Assembly: GCF_002812725.1 (NCBI RefSeq)
Contig: NZ_NMUN01000004.1
Span: 1,054,001-1,118,000, forward strand
Direction: 5' to 3'
DNA length: 64,000 nt
Origin: Microbacterium sp. BR1
GTDB taxonomy: Bacteria; Actinomycetota; Actinomycetes; Actinomycetales; Microbacteriaceae
Shown: positions 1-8,289 of the stretch, piece after piece
Position numbering within the stretch: position 1 is the first letter of the stretch
How the letters are laid out: every line of letters begins with the position of its first letter
Position numbers and translations under genes: made by a program
Notes under the pieces: model-generated
Told to the model about the DNA's origin: nothing
The model's input: the letters and a program-made list of their open reading frames with translations, nothing else
The model's database searches: none

Positions 1-2
1 AC

Positions 3-221
3 CAGGAGGAGACGGTCGCATCCGTAGCGCTCGTCTTCGACATCGGCCAGGCCGGCGAGGTCGAGCGACTGCGACCCGCCGTGAAAGGGACCGCGGACAA
101 GATCGGCCGGGCGATGCGCGGGGGCAGCGCGGGGGCGGTTCTGCGGCGCGTATCGCCACCGACGTCGGATCGTTTCTCAAGCGATGAGAAACCCGGCTTG
201 CACGGCGCCGGTCCAGGTTGA
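3..221 (+). CDS. C-terminal end of an IclR-like transcriptional regulator (partial)
   Basis: The gene begins before the window; 72 codons and the stop are visible. The first half reads like the end of an IclR effector-binding domain: a hydrophobic strand (ASVALVFDI) followed by a helix of the form VERLRPAVKGTADKIGRAM. The last 30 residues are polar and without recognisable fold. IclR proteins commonly control aromatic catabolism, and this gene lies 32 bases upstream of the P450 operon on the same strand, so it could be that operon's regulator. The family call rests on about 40 residues and is tentative. Confidence 0.5.
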   Translation, partial: QEETVASVALVFDIGQAGEVERLRPAVKGTADKIGRAMRGGSAGAVLRRVSPPTSDRFSSDEKPGLHGAGPG

Positions 222-253
222 AGAGTCAAGGCACTCGTTCAAGGAGGAGCAGG

Positions 254-1492
254 ATGAGCATCGCCGCACCGACCACCGCAGGACCCGACTACCACGGGTT
301 CGAGCCGTTCAAGCTCACCGATCCGTTCGGGGCCTGGAAGGCCCTGCGCGAGGAGGCCCCCGTCTTCTACGACGACCGCATCGGCTACTGGGTCGTCTCC
401 CGGTACGACGACGTCAAGGCCGTCTTCGACGACTGGGAGACCTTCTCGTCCGCGAACGCCCAGCAGCCGATCCGTCCGCTGGGCGACGCGGCCAAGCGCG
501 TTCTCGCAGACGGCGACTTCACCGCCTACTCGGGCCTGTCCGCGCGGATCCCGCCCGACCACACGCGCATCCGGGCGATCGCCACCAAGGCGTTCACCCC
601 TCGCCGCTATCGCGTGCTGGAGCCCTTCATCCGCGAGAACGTCGACACCCTCATCGACCGGATGGTCGCGAAGGGCGAGCCCGGAGACATCCTCACCGAC
701 ATCGCGTGGGATCTCCCGACCATCACGATCTTCACGCTCATCGGAGTCCCGGTCGACATGATCGAGACCGTCAAGGCCTGGGCGAGTTCGCGCACCGCCA
801 TCACGTGGGGCGACCTCACCGACGACGAGCAGGTGCCGCACGCCGAGAACCTCGTCGCCTACTGGCGGTACTGCCGCAAGCTGGTCGCCGACGCGAAGGA
901 GTCGCCCGGCGACAACCTGGTGTCCGACATGGTGCGCTTCCAGGCCGATGGGGACGAGATCAGCGACCACGAGATCGCGTCGTTCCTCTACAGCCTGCTG
1001 TTCGCGGGTCACGAGACGACGACGACCCTCATCTCCAACACCGTGCGCGAGCTCCTCGCGAACGACCAGTACACGCGCGTCCGCGACGAGCCCGCGCTGA
1101 TCCCCGGCGCGATCGACGAGGTGCTGCGCGTGAGCGGAAGCATCGTCGCCTGGCGCCGCCATGCGGAGAAAGACGGCGAGATCGCGGGCGTGCCGATCCC
1201 GGCCGGCTCGAAGGTGCTGCTGCTCATGGGCGCCGCCAACCGCGACCCCGAGGTATTCCCGGATCCCGACACCTTCGACATCACCCGCGCCAACGCCCGC
1301 GCCCATCTCTCGTTCGGCTACGGCATCCACTACTGCATCGGCAACATGCTCGGCAAGCTGCAGACCCGCATCGCGGTCGAGGAGATCGCCCGGCGCCTGC
1401 CGCGGCTGCGACTCGTTCCGGACACCCACATCACGTTCGGCGACAACCTGTCGTTCCGCGTCCCGAACTCCGTCCCCGTTCTCTGGAAGTGA
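254..1492 (+). CDS. Cytochrome P450, Cre-type (aryl-phosphate alkyl hydroxylase candidate)
   Basis: Soluble bacterial class I P450 of 412 residues. Visible motifs are the I-helix oxygen-activation segment AGHETTTT (about residues 250-257), the K-helix ExxR (EVLR, about 288) and the haem loop FGYGIHYCIG with the thiolate Cys near residue 360. The start at 254 follows a strong AAGGAGGAG; a reading start at 218 would add 12 residues without a ribosome site. The operon supplies a 2Fe-2S ferredoxin and a reductase, its likely electron partners, and a PEP-type phosphotransferase directly downstream. In Corynebacterium glutamicum the P450 CreJ oxidises the methyl group of phosphorylated p-cresol in an equivalent gene set, so the likely substrate here is an alkylphenyl phosphate. 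The P450 assignment is firm; the substrate is inferred from neighbours. Confidence 0.9.
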   Translation: MSIAAPTTAGPDYHGFEPFKLTDPFGAWKALREEAPVFYDDRIGYWVVSRYDDVKAVFDDWETFSSANAQQPIRPLGDAAKRVLADGDFTAYSGLSARIPPDHTRIRAIATKAFTPRRYRVLEPFIRENVDTLIDRMVAKGEPGDILTDIAWDLPTITIFTLIGVPVDMIETVKAWASSRTAITWGDLTDDEQVPHAENLVAYWRYCRKLVADAKESPGDNLVSDMVRFQADGDEISDHEIASFLYSLLFAGHETTTTLISNTVRELLANDQYTRVRDEPALIPGAIDEVLRVSGSIVAWRRHAEKDGEIAGVPIPAGSKVLLLMGAANRDPEVFPDPDTFDITRANARAHLSFGYGIHYCIGNMLGKLQTRIAVEEIARRLPRLRLVPDTHITFGDNLSFRVPNSVPVLWK

Positions 1493-1497
1493 CCGCC

Positions 1498-2586
1498 ATG
1501 AGCATCCCTCTGAACCAGACCTACACGTTCGCCTTCGACTCCGGCGACGAGCCCACCATCGAGCGCTTGGGCGGCAAGTGCAACAGCCTCGCGATCATGA
1601 CCTCGGCCGGGATGCCCGTTCCCCCCGGATTCGCGATCACGACGGATGCCTTCGACAAGGTCATGACCGAGACCGGGCTGGGCGCACGCATCGCCGAGAT
1701 CCTCGTCGGCCTCGACGAGCACGACGTCGCCGAGGTGGATCGCCGGGCGGCGCACGTGCGGGAGCTGATCCTGACCCAGGAGATCCCGACCGACGTGCGC
1801 GACGAGGTGGTTCTGGCCTACCGCGGGCTGATGGACCGATGCGGCGACGACGTCGCCGTGGCGGTGCGCTCCAGCGCGACGGCGGAGGACCTGCCCGACG
1901 CGAGCTTCGCCGGACAGCAGGACACCTATCTCTGGATCGTGGGCGAGGTCAATGCGCTCCACAAGGTCCGGGAGTGCTGGGCGAGCCTCTACACCGCTCG
2001 CGCGATCACGTACCGCATGGCGAACGCGATCCCGGATGAAGGACTCTCGATGGCGGTCGCGGTGCAGAAGATGGTGAACTCCCGCAGCTCGGGTGTGGCG
2101 ATGACGCTCGACCCGCAGACGGGCGACCGCACGAAGATCGTCATCGAGTCGAGCTGGGGGCTCGGCGAGATGGTCGTGTCGGGTGAGGTGACGCCCGACA
2201 ACTTCCTGCTCGACAAGGTGATGCTGAGCGTGGTCACCCGTGCGATCAGCGAGAAGGCGGAGGAGCTGGTGCCCAGCGGCCGCGGCAGCATCGTCCGTCG
2301 CCCTGTCGACGACGACCGCCGCGGCGCGCCGAGCCTCTCCGACGAGGAGTTGCTCGCCGTCGCGCGCCTCGCGAAGGCCGCCGAGCGCCATTACGGCAAG
2401 CCGCAGGACATCGAGTGGGCGATCGACGCCGACCTGGCCGACGGCGAGAACGTCCTGCTGCTGCAGGCGCGACCGGAGACCGTGTGGTCGCCGAAGTCCC
2501 CCACCAACACGATCGCCGTCACGTCCCAGGGTTCCGGGATCGCTGCGATCGCCAAGTCGATGCTCTCGAGCCTCGGCATCCGCTGA
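1498..2586 (+). CDS. PEP synthase-type ATP-grasp subunit (alkylphenol/phenylphosphate synthase-like)
   Basis: A stand-alone PEP/pyruvate-binding (PPDK N-terminal, ATP-grasp) domain of 362 residues. The family signature RSSATAEDLPDASFAG starts near residue 124, and the protein ends just after the typical closing motif LLLQARPETVW, so it lacks the phosphohistidine and PEP domains of a full PEP synthase. The missing swivelling His domain is in the next gene, giving a two-subunit enzyme like phenylphosphate synthase or the CreHI pair that phosphorylates p-cresol with ATP. It starts five bases after the P450 stop. The expected role is ATP binding and transfer of a phosphoryl group to the His of its partner. 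Domain call firm, phenol substrate inferred. Confidence 0.82.
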   Translation: MSIPLNQTYTFAFDSGDEPTIERLGGKCNSLAIMTSAGMPVPPGFAITTDAFDKVMTETGLGARIAEILVGLDEHDVAEVDRRAAHVRELILTQEIPTDVRDEVVLAYRGLMDRCGDDVAVAVRSSATAEDLPDASFAGQQDTYLWIVGEVNALHKVRECWASLYTARAITYRMANAIPDEGLSMAVAVQKMVNSRSSGVAMTLDPQTGDRTKIVIESSWGLGEMVVSGEVTPDNFLLDKVMLSVVTRAISEKAEELVPSGRGSIVRRPVDDDRRGAPSLSDEELLAVARLAKAAERHYGKPQDIEWAIDADLADGENVLLLQARPETVWSPKSPTNTIAVTSQGSGIAAIAKSMLSSLGIR

Positions 2587-2683
2587 ACCCGCCCCACCGC
2601 TCCACCCGACAGCACGAAACCCGACAGCCCGAGACGACGTCGCTCCCCCGCGAGCGCGTCACGGATGTATCAAAGGAGATGCA

Positions 2684-4513
2684 ATGTCCGACACGACGAC
2701 GCAGAGGAAGTCCTTCCCCTCGCCCTATGACCTCCAGGCCCCTCCCGGATCCGAGGGGTGGGAGGCGCTCTACCCGTACAACCTCGTCTTCCGCGACGAG
2801 TTGCGCGAACAGGAGGACGGCCGCTTCTGGTTCTGCGACAGCCAGCACTGGCCCAACGTGTTCAAGCCGTTCGAGGTGACCGCGGTCGAGTTCGCCAGCC
2901 GCAACCTCGGCGCCTACAACACGCGGCACTACCTCGTGCCGCCGGCCAACGGCATCGACTATCGCATCCACAACGGGTACAACTACTTCAGCCCGGTGCC
3001 CGTGCCGCCGGACGAGATCGCCGCGCGCGTCCCGCACTTCCTCGAGCGCGCTGGCTACTACTTCCAGAACTGGGAGTCGCTGCTGGAGAAGTGGCACACC
3101 AAGGTCACCGACAACATCCGTGCTCTCGAGGCGATCGAGTTCACGCCGCTGCCCGACATGGTCCCGATGGAGACGATCACGGAGGGCGTCGGCTACGACC
3201 CGTCGGTGGACCTGTTCGAGGGCTACGACCGGCTCCTCGCCCTGGTGTATCGCAACTGGGAGCACCACATGGAGTTCCTCAACCTCGGCTACGTCGCCTA
3301 CCTCGACCTGTTCCAGTTCTGCAAGGAGGCGTTCCCCGGCATCCCGGATCTCGCGATCGCCAAGATGGTCGTGGGCGTCGACTCGGTGCTCTTCCGCCCC
3401 GACGACGAGCTGAAGAAGCTGTCCACCCTCGCGGTCGAGCTCGACCTGCAGGACGTCTTCGCCCGCGGGGCGGGGAACGCCGCGACGACGCTGGCGGCGC
3501 TGCGCGAGGCACCGCGCGGAACCGAGTGGATCCAGGCCTGGGAGGCGGCACAGGATCCGTGGTTCAACTACACCTCCGGCAACGGCTTCTACGGCGACGA
3601 CCGGTACTGGCGCGACGACCTCGACATCCCGATGGGGTACGTCCGCGACTACGTCGTCCGCGTCGCGGCCGGCGAGAGCCTCGGACGCCCGAAGGACGAG
3701 CTGCTGATCGAACGGGACCGCATCGTCGACGAGTACGCGGCCGCGCTCGACGACGAGGCCCGCGCGACCTTCCACGGCAAGCTCGGCCTGGCCCGGACCG
3801 TCTACCCCTACGTGGAGGACCACAACTTCTACATCGAGCACTGGACGATGGGCGTCTTCTGGCGCAAGGTGCGTCAGCTGTCGACGATGCTGCACGAGCA
3901 GGGCTTCTGGCCGCAGCCGAACGACATGCTGTACCTGAGCCGCGACGAGGTGCGTCCCGTCCTGTTCGACTACGCGAGCGCATGGGCGGTGGGCACCGCG
4001 CCGATCGGCCCGACGTACTGGCCGAAGGAGATCGAGCGCAGGCGCGCGATCATCGCCGCTCTCCAGCAGGAGCGCCCGCAGCCGGCGTTCAACACGCCTC
4101 CGGAGCAGATCAGCGAGCCCTTCACCATCATGCTCTGGGGCATCACCACCGAGCAGGTGCAGCAGTGGCTGGGCACCGACGACGCCCAGGAGGGCGTGCT
4201 CACCGGCATGGCGGCCTCCGGCGGAGTCGTCGAGGGCGTCGCGCGCGTCATCACGAGCCCCTCCCAGCTCGATGAGCTGCAGCAGGGGGAGATCCTCGTC
4301 GCTCCCGTGACCGCGCCCAGCTGGGGGCCGGTCTTCGGCAAGATCGCCGCGACCGTCACCGACATCGGCGGGATGATGAGCCACGCGGCGATCGTCTGCC
4401 GCGAGTACGGCGTGCCCGCGGTCACCGGCACCGGACGGGCGTCGACCCTGATCACCACGGGAACCCGGTTGCGCGTCGACGGCACGCAGGGCACCGTCAC
4501 CATCCTCGACTGA
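2684..4513 (+). CDS. PEP-utilising enzyme, phosphohistidine subunit (alkylphenol phosphotransferase-like)
   Basis: A 609-residue protein. Its last 90 or so residues form a PEP-utiliser mobile domain: GGMMSHAAIVCREYGVPAVTG, with the phosphocarrier His at residue 567. The first 480 residues carry no motif I recognise; they are rich in aromatic residues and probably form the acceptor-binding part. AAAGGAGA lies seven bases before the ATG. With the ATP-grasp subunit encoded 97 bases upstream it should make a complete dikinase-like phosphotransferase, as in the split phenylphosphate synthase and CreHI systems. The bulky N-terminal part may determine which phenol is phosphorylated. Alternative: a phosphotransferase acting on another hydroxylated aromatic. 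Confidence 0.8.
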   Translation: MSDTTTQRKSFPSPYDLQAPPGSEGWEALYPYNLVFRDELREQEDGRFWFCDSQHWPNVFKPFEVTAVEFASRNLGAYNTRHYLVPPANGIDYRIHNGYNYFSPVPVPPDEIAARVPHFLERAGYYFQNWESLLEKWHTKVTDNIRALEAIEFTPLPDMVPMETITEGVGYDPSVDLFEGYDRLLALVYRNWEHHMEFLNLGYVAYLDLFQFCKEAFPGIPDLAIAKMVVGVDSVLFRPDDELKKLSTLAVELDLQDVFARGAGNAATTLAALREAPRGTEWIQAWEAAQDPWFNYTSGNGFYGDDRYWRDDLDIPMGYVRDYVVRVAAGESLGRPKDELLIERDRIVDEYAAALDDEARATFHGKLGLARTVYPYVEDHNFYIEHWTMGVFWRKVRQLSTMLHEQGFWPQPNDMLYLSRDEVRPVLFDYASAWAVGTAPIGPTYWPKEIERRRAIIAALQQERPQPAFNTPPEQISEPFTIMLWGITTEQVQQWLGTDDAQEGVLTGMAASGGVVEGVARVITSPSQLDELQQGEILVAPVTAPSWGPVFGKIAATVTDIGGMMSHAAIVCREYGVPAVTGTGRASTLITTGTRLRVDGTQGTVTILD

Positions 4514-4532
4514 CCACGATCCGGACGACACC

Positions 4533-5243
4533 ATGACACGCGCATCCCGCTCACCCGTCAACCTGCTCGGACGAGACGTCTCGGCGCGCATCCCCTCGCG
4601 GGATGCCACCAAGGGCATGATCCGGATGGAGGAGCGGGACGCCGCGGTGTGGGAGGGCGCGCTGCCGTTCCTCCGCACCCGCGACAACGATGCGCACACG
4701 CTCGTGTCGTACGGCATCGCGCGGGCGCTGCTCGAGATGGTGCCCGAGGGCGATCCGGACGTCGTGCTTCCGGCGATCATCCTGCACGACACCGGCTGGT
4801 CCACCGTCGACGAGACGGTTGCGTTCGACGCCATCGCCCCCGACCGTGACGGGAGCCTGCACCACATCGTGATCCAGCACGAGAAGGAGGGCGCGCGCAT
4901 CGCCCGCGAGGTACTGGGGGCCCTCGGCCATCCGCGGGCGGCGATCGACGAGATCGCCGAGATCATCGACGGCCATGACACCCGCCTGACCGCGCTGAGC
5001 GTGAACGACGCGCTCGTGAAGGATGCGGACAAGGTCTGGCGGGTCTCGCCCCACGGCATCGACGTCGCGGTGCCGCGATTCGGCCTCACGCGGGAGGAAT
5101 CGGCGATCCTCAACGCCTCCCGCGCCGTCGACGACCTGTTCACTCCCGCCGCGCAGGCGATGTCTCGCGCGTTCCTCGCGTGGGAGTGCATGACCGAGAG
5201 CCCGCAATGGCTCCAGACCACCCCTCGGGAGCTGGGCGCATGA
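4533..5243 (+). CDS. HD-domain phosphohydrolase (copy 1)
   Basis: 236 residues with HD-superfamily metal-binding motifs in order: an early His (NDAHTLVSYG), HDTGWS near residue 86, IDGHDTR near 149 and VKDADKVWR near 170. HD proteins are metal-dependent phosphohydrolases. In a pathway that phosphorylates its substrate, this enzyme would remove the phosphate after P450 oxidation, the role of CreD in C. glutamicum; I have not confirmed that CreD is itself an HD protein. Its stop overlaps the next start (ATGA), so the two are translationally coupled. A second, related HD gene lies at 7620. Confidence 0.78.
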   Translation: MTRASRSPVNLLGRDVSARIPSRDATKGMIRMEERDAAVWEGALPFLRTRDNDAHTLVSYGIARALLEMVPEGDPDVVLPAIILHDTGWSTVDETVAFDAIAPDRDGSLHHIVIQHEKEGARIAREVLGALGHPRAAIDEIAEIIDGHDTRLTALSVNDALVKDADKVWRVSPHGIDVAVPRFGLTREESAILNASRAVDDLFTPAAQAMSRAFLAWECMTESPQWLQTTPRELGA

Positions 5244-5992
5244 GCGGGACGCACAGCGGACGCACCGTCGTCATCACCGGCGGCGCGGCGGGCCTCGGCC
5301 GCGCCTTCGCGGTCGGCTTCGCCGAGCGCGGCGCGAACGTGGTCGTGGCCGACATCGACGAGCGGGGCTCGGCCGAGACGGTGCGCCGCATCCGGGATGC
5401 CGGCGGCCGCGCGCTGGCGGTCCGCGCCGACGTGACCGACCGCGCGTCGACGGATGCCCTCATGGCCGCGGCGACCGAGGAATTCGGCGCGCTGCACGCC
5501 CTCGTCAACAACGCCGCGATCTACGCGACGATCCACCGGGCGCCGTTCGCGGACATCGACCCCGACGAGTGGGATCGCGTGATGGCCGTGAACGTCAAGG
5601 GCACCTGGCAGTGCTCCGCTTCGGCGGTCGCGCGGATGGCGGAGGGCGGCGCGATCGTGAACATCGCGTCGGCCACCGTGTTCAGCGGCTCGCCGCAGTG
5701 GATGCACTACGTCGCTTCCAAGGGCGCCGTGATCGGGATGACGCGCACGCTCGCGCGCGAGGTCGGCGGACGCGGGATCACCGCGAACGTGATCGCGCCG
5801 GGGTTCACCCTCACCGAGGCGTCCCGCGCGCAGCTGGAGGACGCCGAGACGTACGGCGTCTCCGCGCGCGCCATCCGTCGCGCGAGCATTCCCGAGGACA
5901 TCGTCGGCACGGCGCTGTTCCTGACCTCGCCCGACGCCGCCTACATCACGGGCCAGACGATCGTCGTCGACGGCGGCAAGCAATTCATCTGA
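5240..5992 (+). CDS. Short-chain dehydrogenase/reductase (aryl alcohol dehydrogenase candidate)
   Basis: Classical SDR of 250 residues. It has the nucleotide motif TGGAAGLG at residues 13-20, the structural NNA motif, the catalytic Ser in NIASATVFSG and YVASK with Tyr near residue 157. The chosen ATG overlaps the upstream stop; an in-frame ATG 60 bases earlier lies inside the HD gene. In this operon the natural role is oxidation of the hydroxymethyl (or secondary alcohol) product of P450 hydroxylation to aldehyde or ketone with NAD(P), comparable with CreG. The adjacent aldehyde dehydrogenase would take the product further. Confidence 0.85.
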   Translation: MSGTHSGRTVVITGGAAGLGRAFAVGFAERGANVVVADIDERGSAETVRRIRDAGGRALAVRADVTDRASTDALMAAATEEFGALHALVNNAAIYATIHRAPFADIDPDEWDRVMAVNVKGTWQCSASAVARMAEGGAIVNIASATVFSGSPQWMHYVASKGAVIGMTRTLAREVGGRGITANVIAPGFTLTEASRAQLEDAETYGVSARAIRRASIPEDIVGTALFLTSPDAAYITGQTIVVDGGKQFI

Positions 5993-6005
5993 CAAGGAGC
6001 AGCAC

Positions 6006-6329
6006 GTGAGCACAGTGGTCTACACCGCGGCCGACGGCACCCGGACGGTGATCGAGGGTCGGCCGGGCGATTCCGTGATGGAGACCGCCGTCCGCAACGG
6101 GGTGAAGGGCATCGTGGGCGAGTGCGGGGGCAGCCTGTCCTGCGCGACGTGCCACGTCTTCGTCGAGCCGGAGACGTTCGCGCTGGTCGGCGGCCCGAGC
6201 GGGCCGCTGGAGGACGACATGCTGGACGGCACGGCGGTCGAGCGACAGGAGACATCGCGCCTGTCGTGTCAGATCCGGCTGGAGGAGGGCGTGGAGTACC
6301 ACGTCCGCACGCCGGAGGCTCAGATCTGA
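6006..6329 (+). CDS. 2Fe-2S ferredoxin (adrenodoxin/putidaredoxin type)
   Basis: 107 residues with the vertebrate-type 2Fe-2S pattern: Cys40, Cys46, Cys49 (C-x5-C-x2-C) and Cys88 as fourth ligand. It starts with GTG, supported by AAGGAG nine bases upstream. It should pass single electrons from the reductase encoded next to the P450. The reductase start codon overlaps its stop (TGATG), so the two electron carriers are made in a coupled manner. Known P450 partners of this type include putidaredoxin, and CreF is the positional equivalent. Confidence 0.92.
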   Translation: MSTVVYTAADGTRTVIEGRPGDSVMETAVRNGVKGIVGECGGSLSCATCHVFVEPETFALVGGPSGPLEDDMLDGTAVERQETSRLSCQIRLEEGVEYHVRTPEAQI

Positions 6330-7606
6330 TGCCCGGGACACTCGTGATCGGCGCCTCGCAGGCGGGCGTCCAGATCGCCGCGACACTGCGCGAGCTCGGA
6401 GACGAGGAGCCGATCACGCTCATCGGCGAGGAGCCGCACCGCCCCTACCAGCGTCCTCCCCTGTCGAAGAAGTGGCTCAAGAGCGAGCTCGTCCCGGGCG
6501 ACGTCATCCTGCGCACGCGCGAGTGGTACGACGGACAGCGGATCGACCTCGTCAGCGGCGACCGGGTCGTGACGATCCGGCGCGACGCGGACGGCACGGG
6601 ACTGGCCATGACGCAGGGCGGGCGGCAGCTCGCGTTCGACCGCCTCGCCCTGGCCACGGGCTCCTCCGTGCGCCGCCTCACGATCCCCGGCACCGACTTC
6701 CACGGCGTGCACTACCTGCGCGACGCCGACGATGCGTATGCCCTCGAAGCGGCGCTCCACGACCCCGCGAACCGGCGGGTGGTCGTCATCGGCGGCGGGT
6801 TCATCGGGCTGGAGATCGCGTCCGTCGCCCGCAGCGTCGACAAGGAGGTGACGGTTCTGGAGGCCTCGCCGCGGCTCGTCGGGCGGGTCGTCTCCGAGCA
6901 GACGAGCGCCTTCTACCTCGCCGCGCACCGTCGCCGCGGCACGCGGGTCGTGCTGGACGCGCGGCTGCAGCGGATCGTCGGCGGAGCCGCGGACGCCGCG
7001 GGCCGGCGCTCGCGGGTGGTCGGCGTCGAGCTCGCCGACGGCGTGCTGATCCCCGCCGACCTCGTCGTGATCGGCATCGGGGTGCTGCCGCGCACGGAAC
7101 TCGCCATCCAGCTCGGCCTGGAGGTGGCGGGCGGGATCGTCGTGGACGCGCACGCGCGGGCCTCGGACGGGCGCACGGTCGCCGCCGGCGACTGCACCGT
7201 CATGCCGAACCCGTACACGCTGGGGGTGCCGGGCCTCACACGGATCGAGAGCGTCAACAACGCGCTCGAGCAGGGCAAGGTCGCCGCGTCGACACTCCTG
7301 GGCCGCCCCGCGACGTACGCATCCGTGCCCTGGTTCTGGTCCGACCAGGCCGACCTCAAGCTGCAGATCGCGGGCCTCAGCGCCGGATACGACCACGTGG
7401 TCGTGCGGGGCCGCCCGGAGGACGAGCGCTTCTGCGTGCTCTACTACCGCGGCGGCCGGCTCATCTCCGCCGACTGCGTCAACCAGCCCGCCGAGTTCCT
7501 CGCCGTCCGCGGCGCGCTCGCCAAGGGGCACACGATCCCGCCCGACCGCGCAGCCGACATGAGCACGCCCCTCAAGCTATCGGTGACCGAGCCGGTCGCG
7601 GCCTGA
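6329..7606 (+). CDS. NAD(P)H ferredoxin reductase, FAD-dependent
   Basis: 425 residues, putidaredoxin-reductase/rubredoxin-reductase type. An N-terminal FAD motif (GASQAGV), a second dinucleotide motif VVVIGGGFIGLEIA near residue 150 for NAD(P)H and the FAD-binding VAAGDCT near 285 are all visible, followed by a C-terminal reductase domain. Start and stop of the neighbouring ferredoxin gene overlap. It supplies electrons to the ferredoxin and hence the P450 encoded at the head of the operon; CreE is the likely counterpart in Corynebacterium. Confidence 0.92.
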   Translation: MPGTLVIGASQAGVQIAATLRELGDEEPITLIGEEPHRPYQRPPLSKKWLKSELVPGDVILRTREWYDGQRIDLVSGDRVVTIRRDADGTGLAMTQGGRQLAFDRLALATGSSVRRLTIPGTDFHGVHYLRDADDAYALEAALHDPANRRVVVIGGGFIGLEIASVARSVDKEVTVLEASPRLVGRVVSEQTSAFYLAAHRRRGTRVVLDARLQRIVGGAADAAGRRSRVVGVELADGVLIPADLVVIGIGVLPRTELAIQLGLEVAGGIVVDAHARASDGRTVAAGDCTVMPNPYTLGVPGLTRIESVNNALEQGKVAASTLLGRPATYASVPWFWSDQADLKLQIAGLSAGYDHVVVRGRPEDERFCVLYYRGGRLISADCVNQPAEFLAVRGALAKGHTIPPDRAADMSTPLKLSVTEPVAA

Positions 7607-7619
7607 CCCGGAGATATCC

Positions 7620-8276
7620 ATGACCCGCTTCCTCCACACGTTCGACAACGTCCAGACGCTCGGCAACGGCCAGTCGCCGCGCCGCGCCTACACCGACCTC
7701 GACGACCTGTGGCGCGCGGCGGAGCCGTACATGCGCGCGCGCCGCAACGACATTCACATCCCTCTTTCGTTCTCCTTCGCCGAGCTGCTGCTGGACGACT
7801 ACCCGGATGCCGACGAGCGGGTCGCGCGCGTCGCGATCCTCCTCCACGACGTCGGCTGGGCGCGGGTGGATGCGGAGGCCATGATCACGGACGGCTTCCG
7901 CTCCGAGAACTGGCGCCAGTCCGACGCACGCATCCTGCACGAGGCGGAGGGCTGCGCGATCGCCCGCGAGCTCCTGCCTCCGCTGGGCTTCGATGACGCG
8001 TTCGTGACGAAGGTGACCGACATCATCGATGGTCACGACACCCGTTTGGACCACCGCAGCCTCGAGGACGCCATCGTCCGCGACGCCGATCGCCTCTGGC
8101 GGTTCACCCCGACCGGCACGGCCTTCTCCGCGGAATGGTTCGGCCGGACGCCACGCGAGATCGTACGGCAGCTGGAAGACGGGGTGCTCGACGAGCTCAT
8201 CACGGCCTCCGGCCGCCGCATGGCCGAGGCCGAGCTCGTGCGCACGATCGAGCTGCTGAAGATCGACCTGCTGTAG
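7620..8276 (+). CDS. HD-domain phosphohydrolase (copy 2)
   Basis: 218 residues with the same motif layout as the HD gene at 4533: RRNDIHIPLSFS, HDVGWARVD, IDGHDTRLD and VRDADRLWRF. The two proteins are clear but divergent paralogues, with similar motif spacing and different ends. Both lie inside the same operon, which suggests either different phosphorylated substrates or intermediates, or a two-protein hydrolase. It starts 13 bases after the reductase gene and is followed by a strong AGGAGGA for the aldehyde dehydrogenase. Biochemical role inferred from family and context. Confidence 0.78.
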   Translation: MTRFLHTFDNVQTLGNGQSPRRAYTDLDDLWRAAEPYMRARRNDIHIPLSFSFAELLLDDYPDADERVARVAILLHDVGWARVDAEAMITDGFRSENWRQSDARILHEAEGCAIARELLPPLGFDDAFVTKVTDIIDGHDTRLDHRSLEDAIVRDADRLWRFTPTGTAFSAEWFGRTPREIVRQLEDGVLDELITASGRRMAEAELVRTIELLKIDLL

Positions 8277-8289
8277 GAGGACGACCGAC

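Noticed and set aside
2519..6013. A 1164-codon open frame on the minus strand opposite the PEP subunit, HD and SDR genes
   Set aside because: Low-complexity Arg/Asp/His-rich translation typical of the antisense of high-GC genes, without domains, while the plus strand carries coherent enzymes with ribosome sites.
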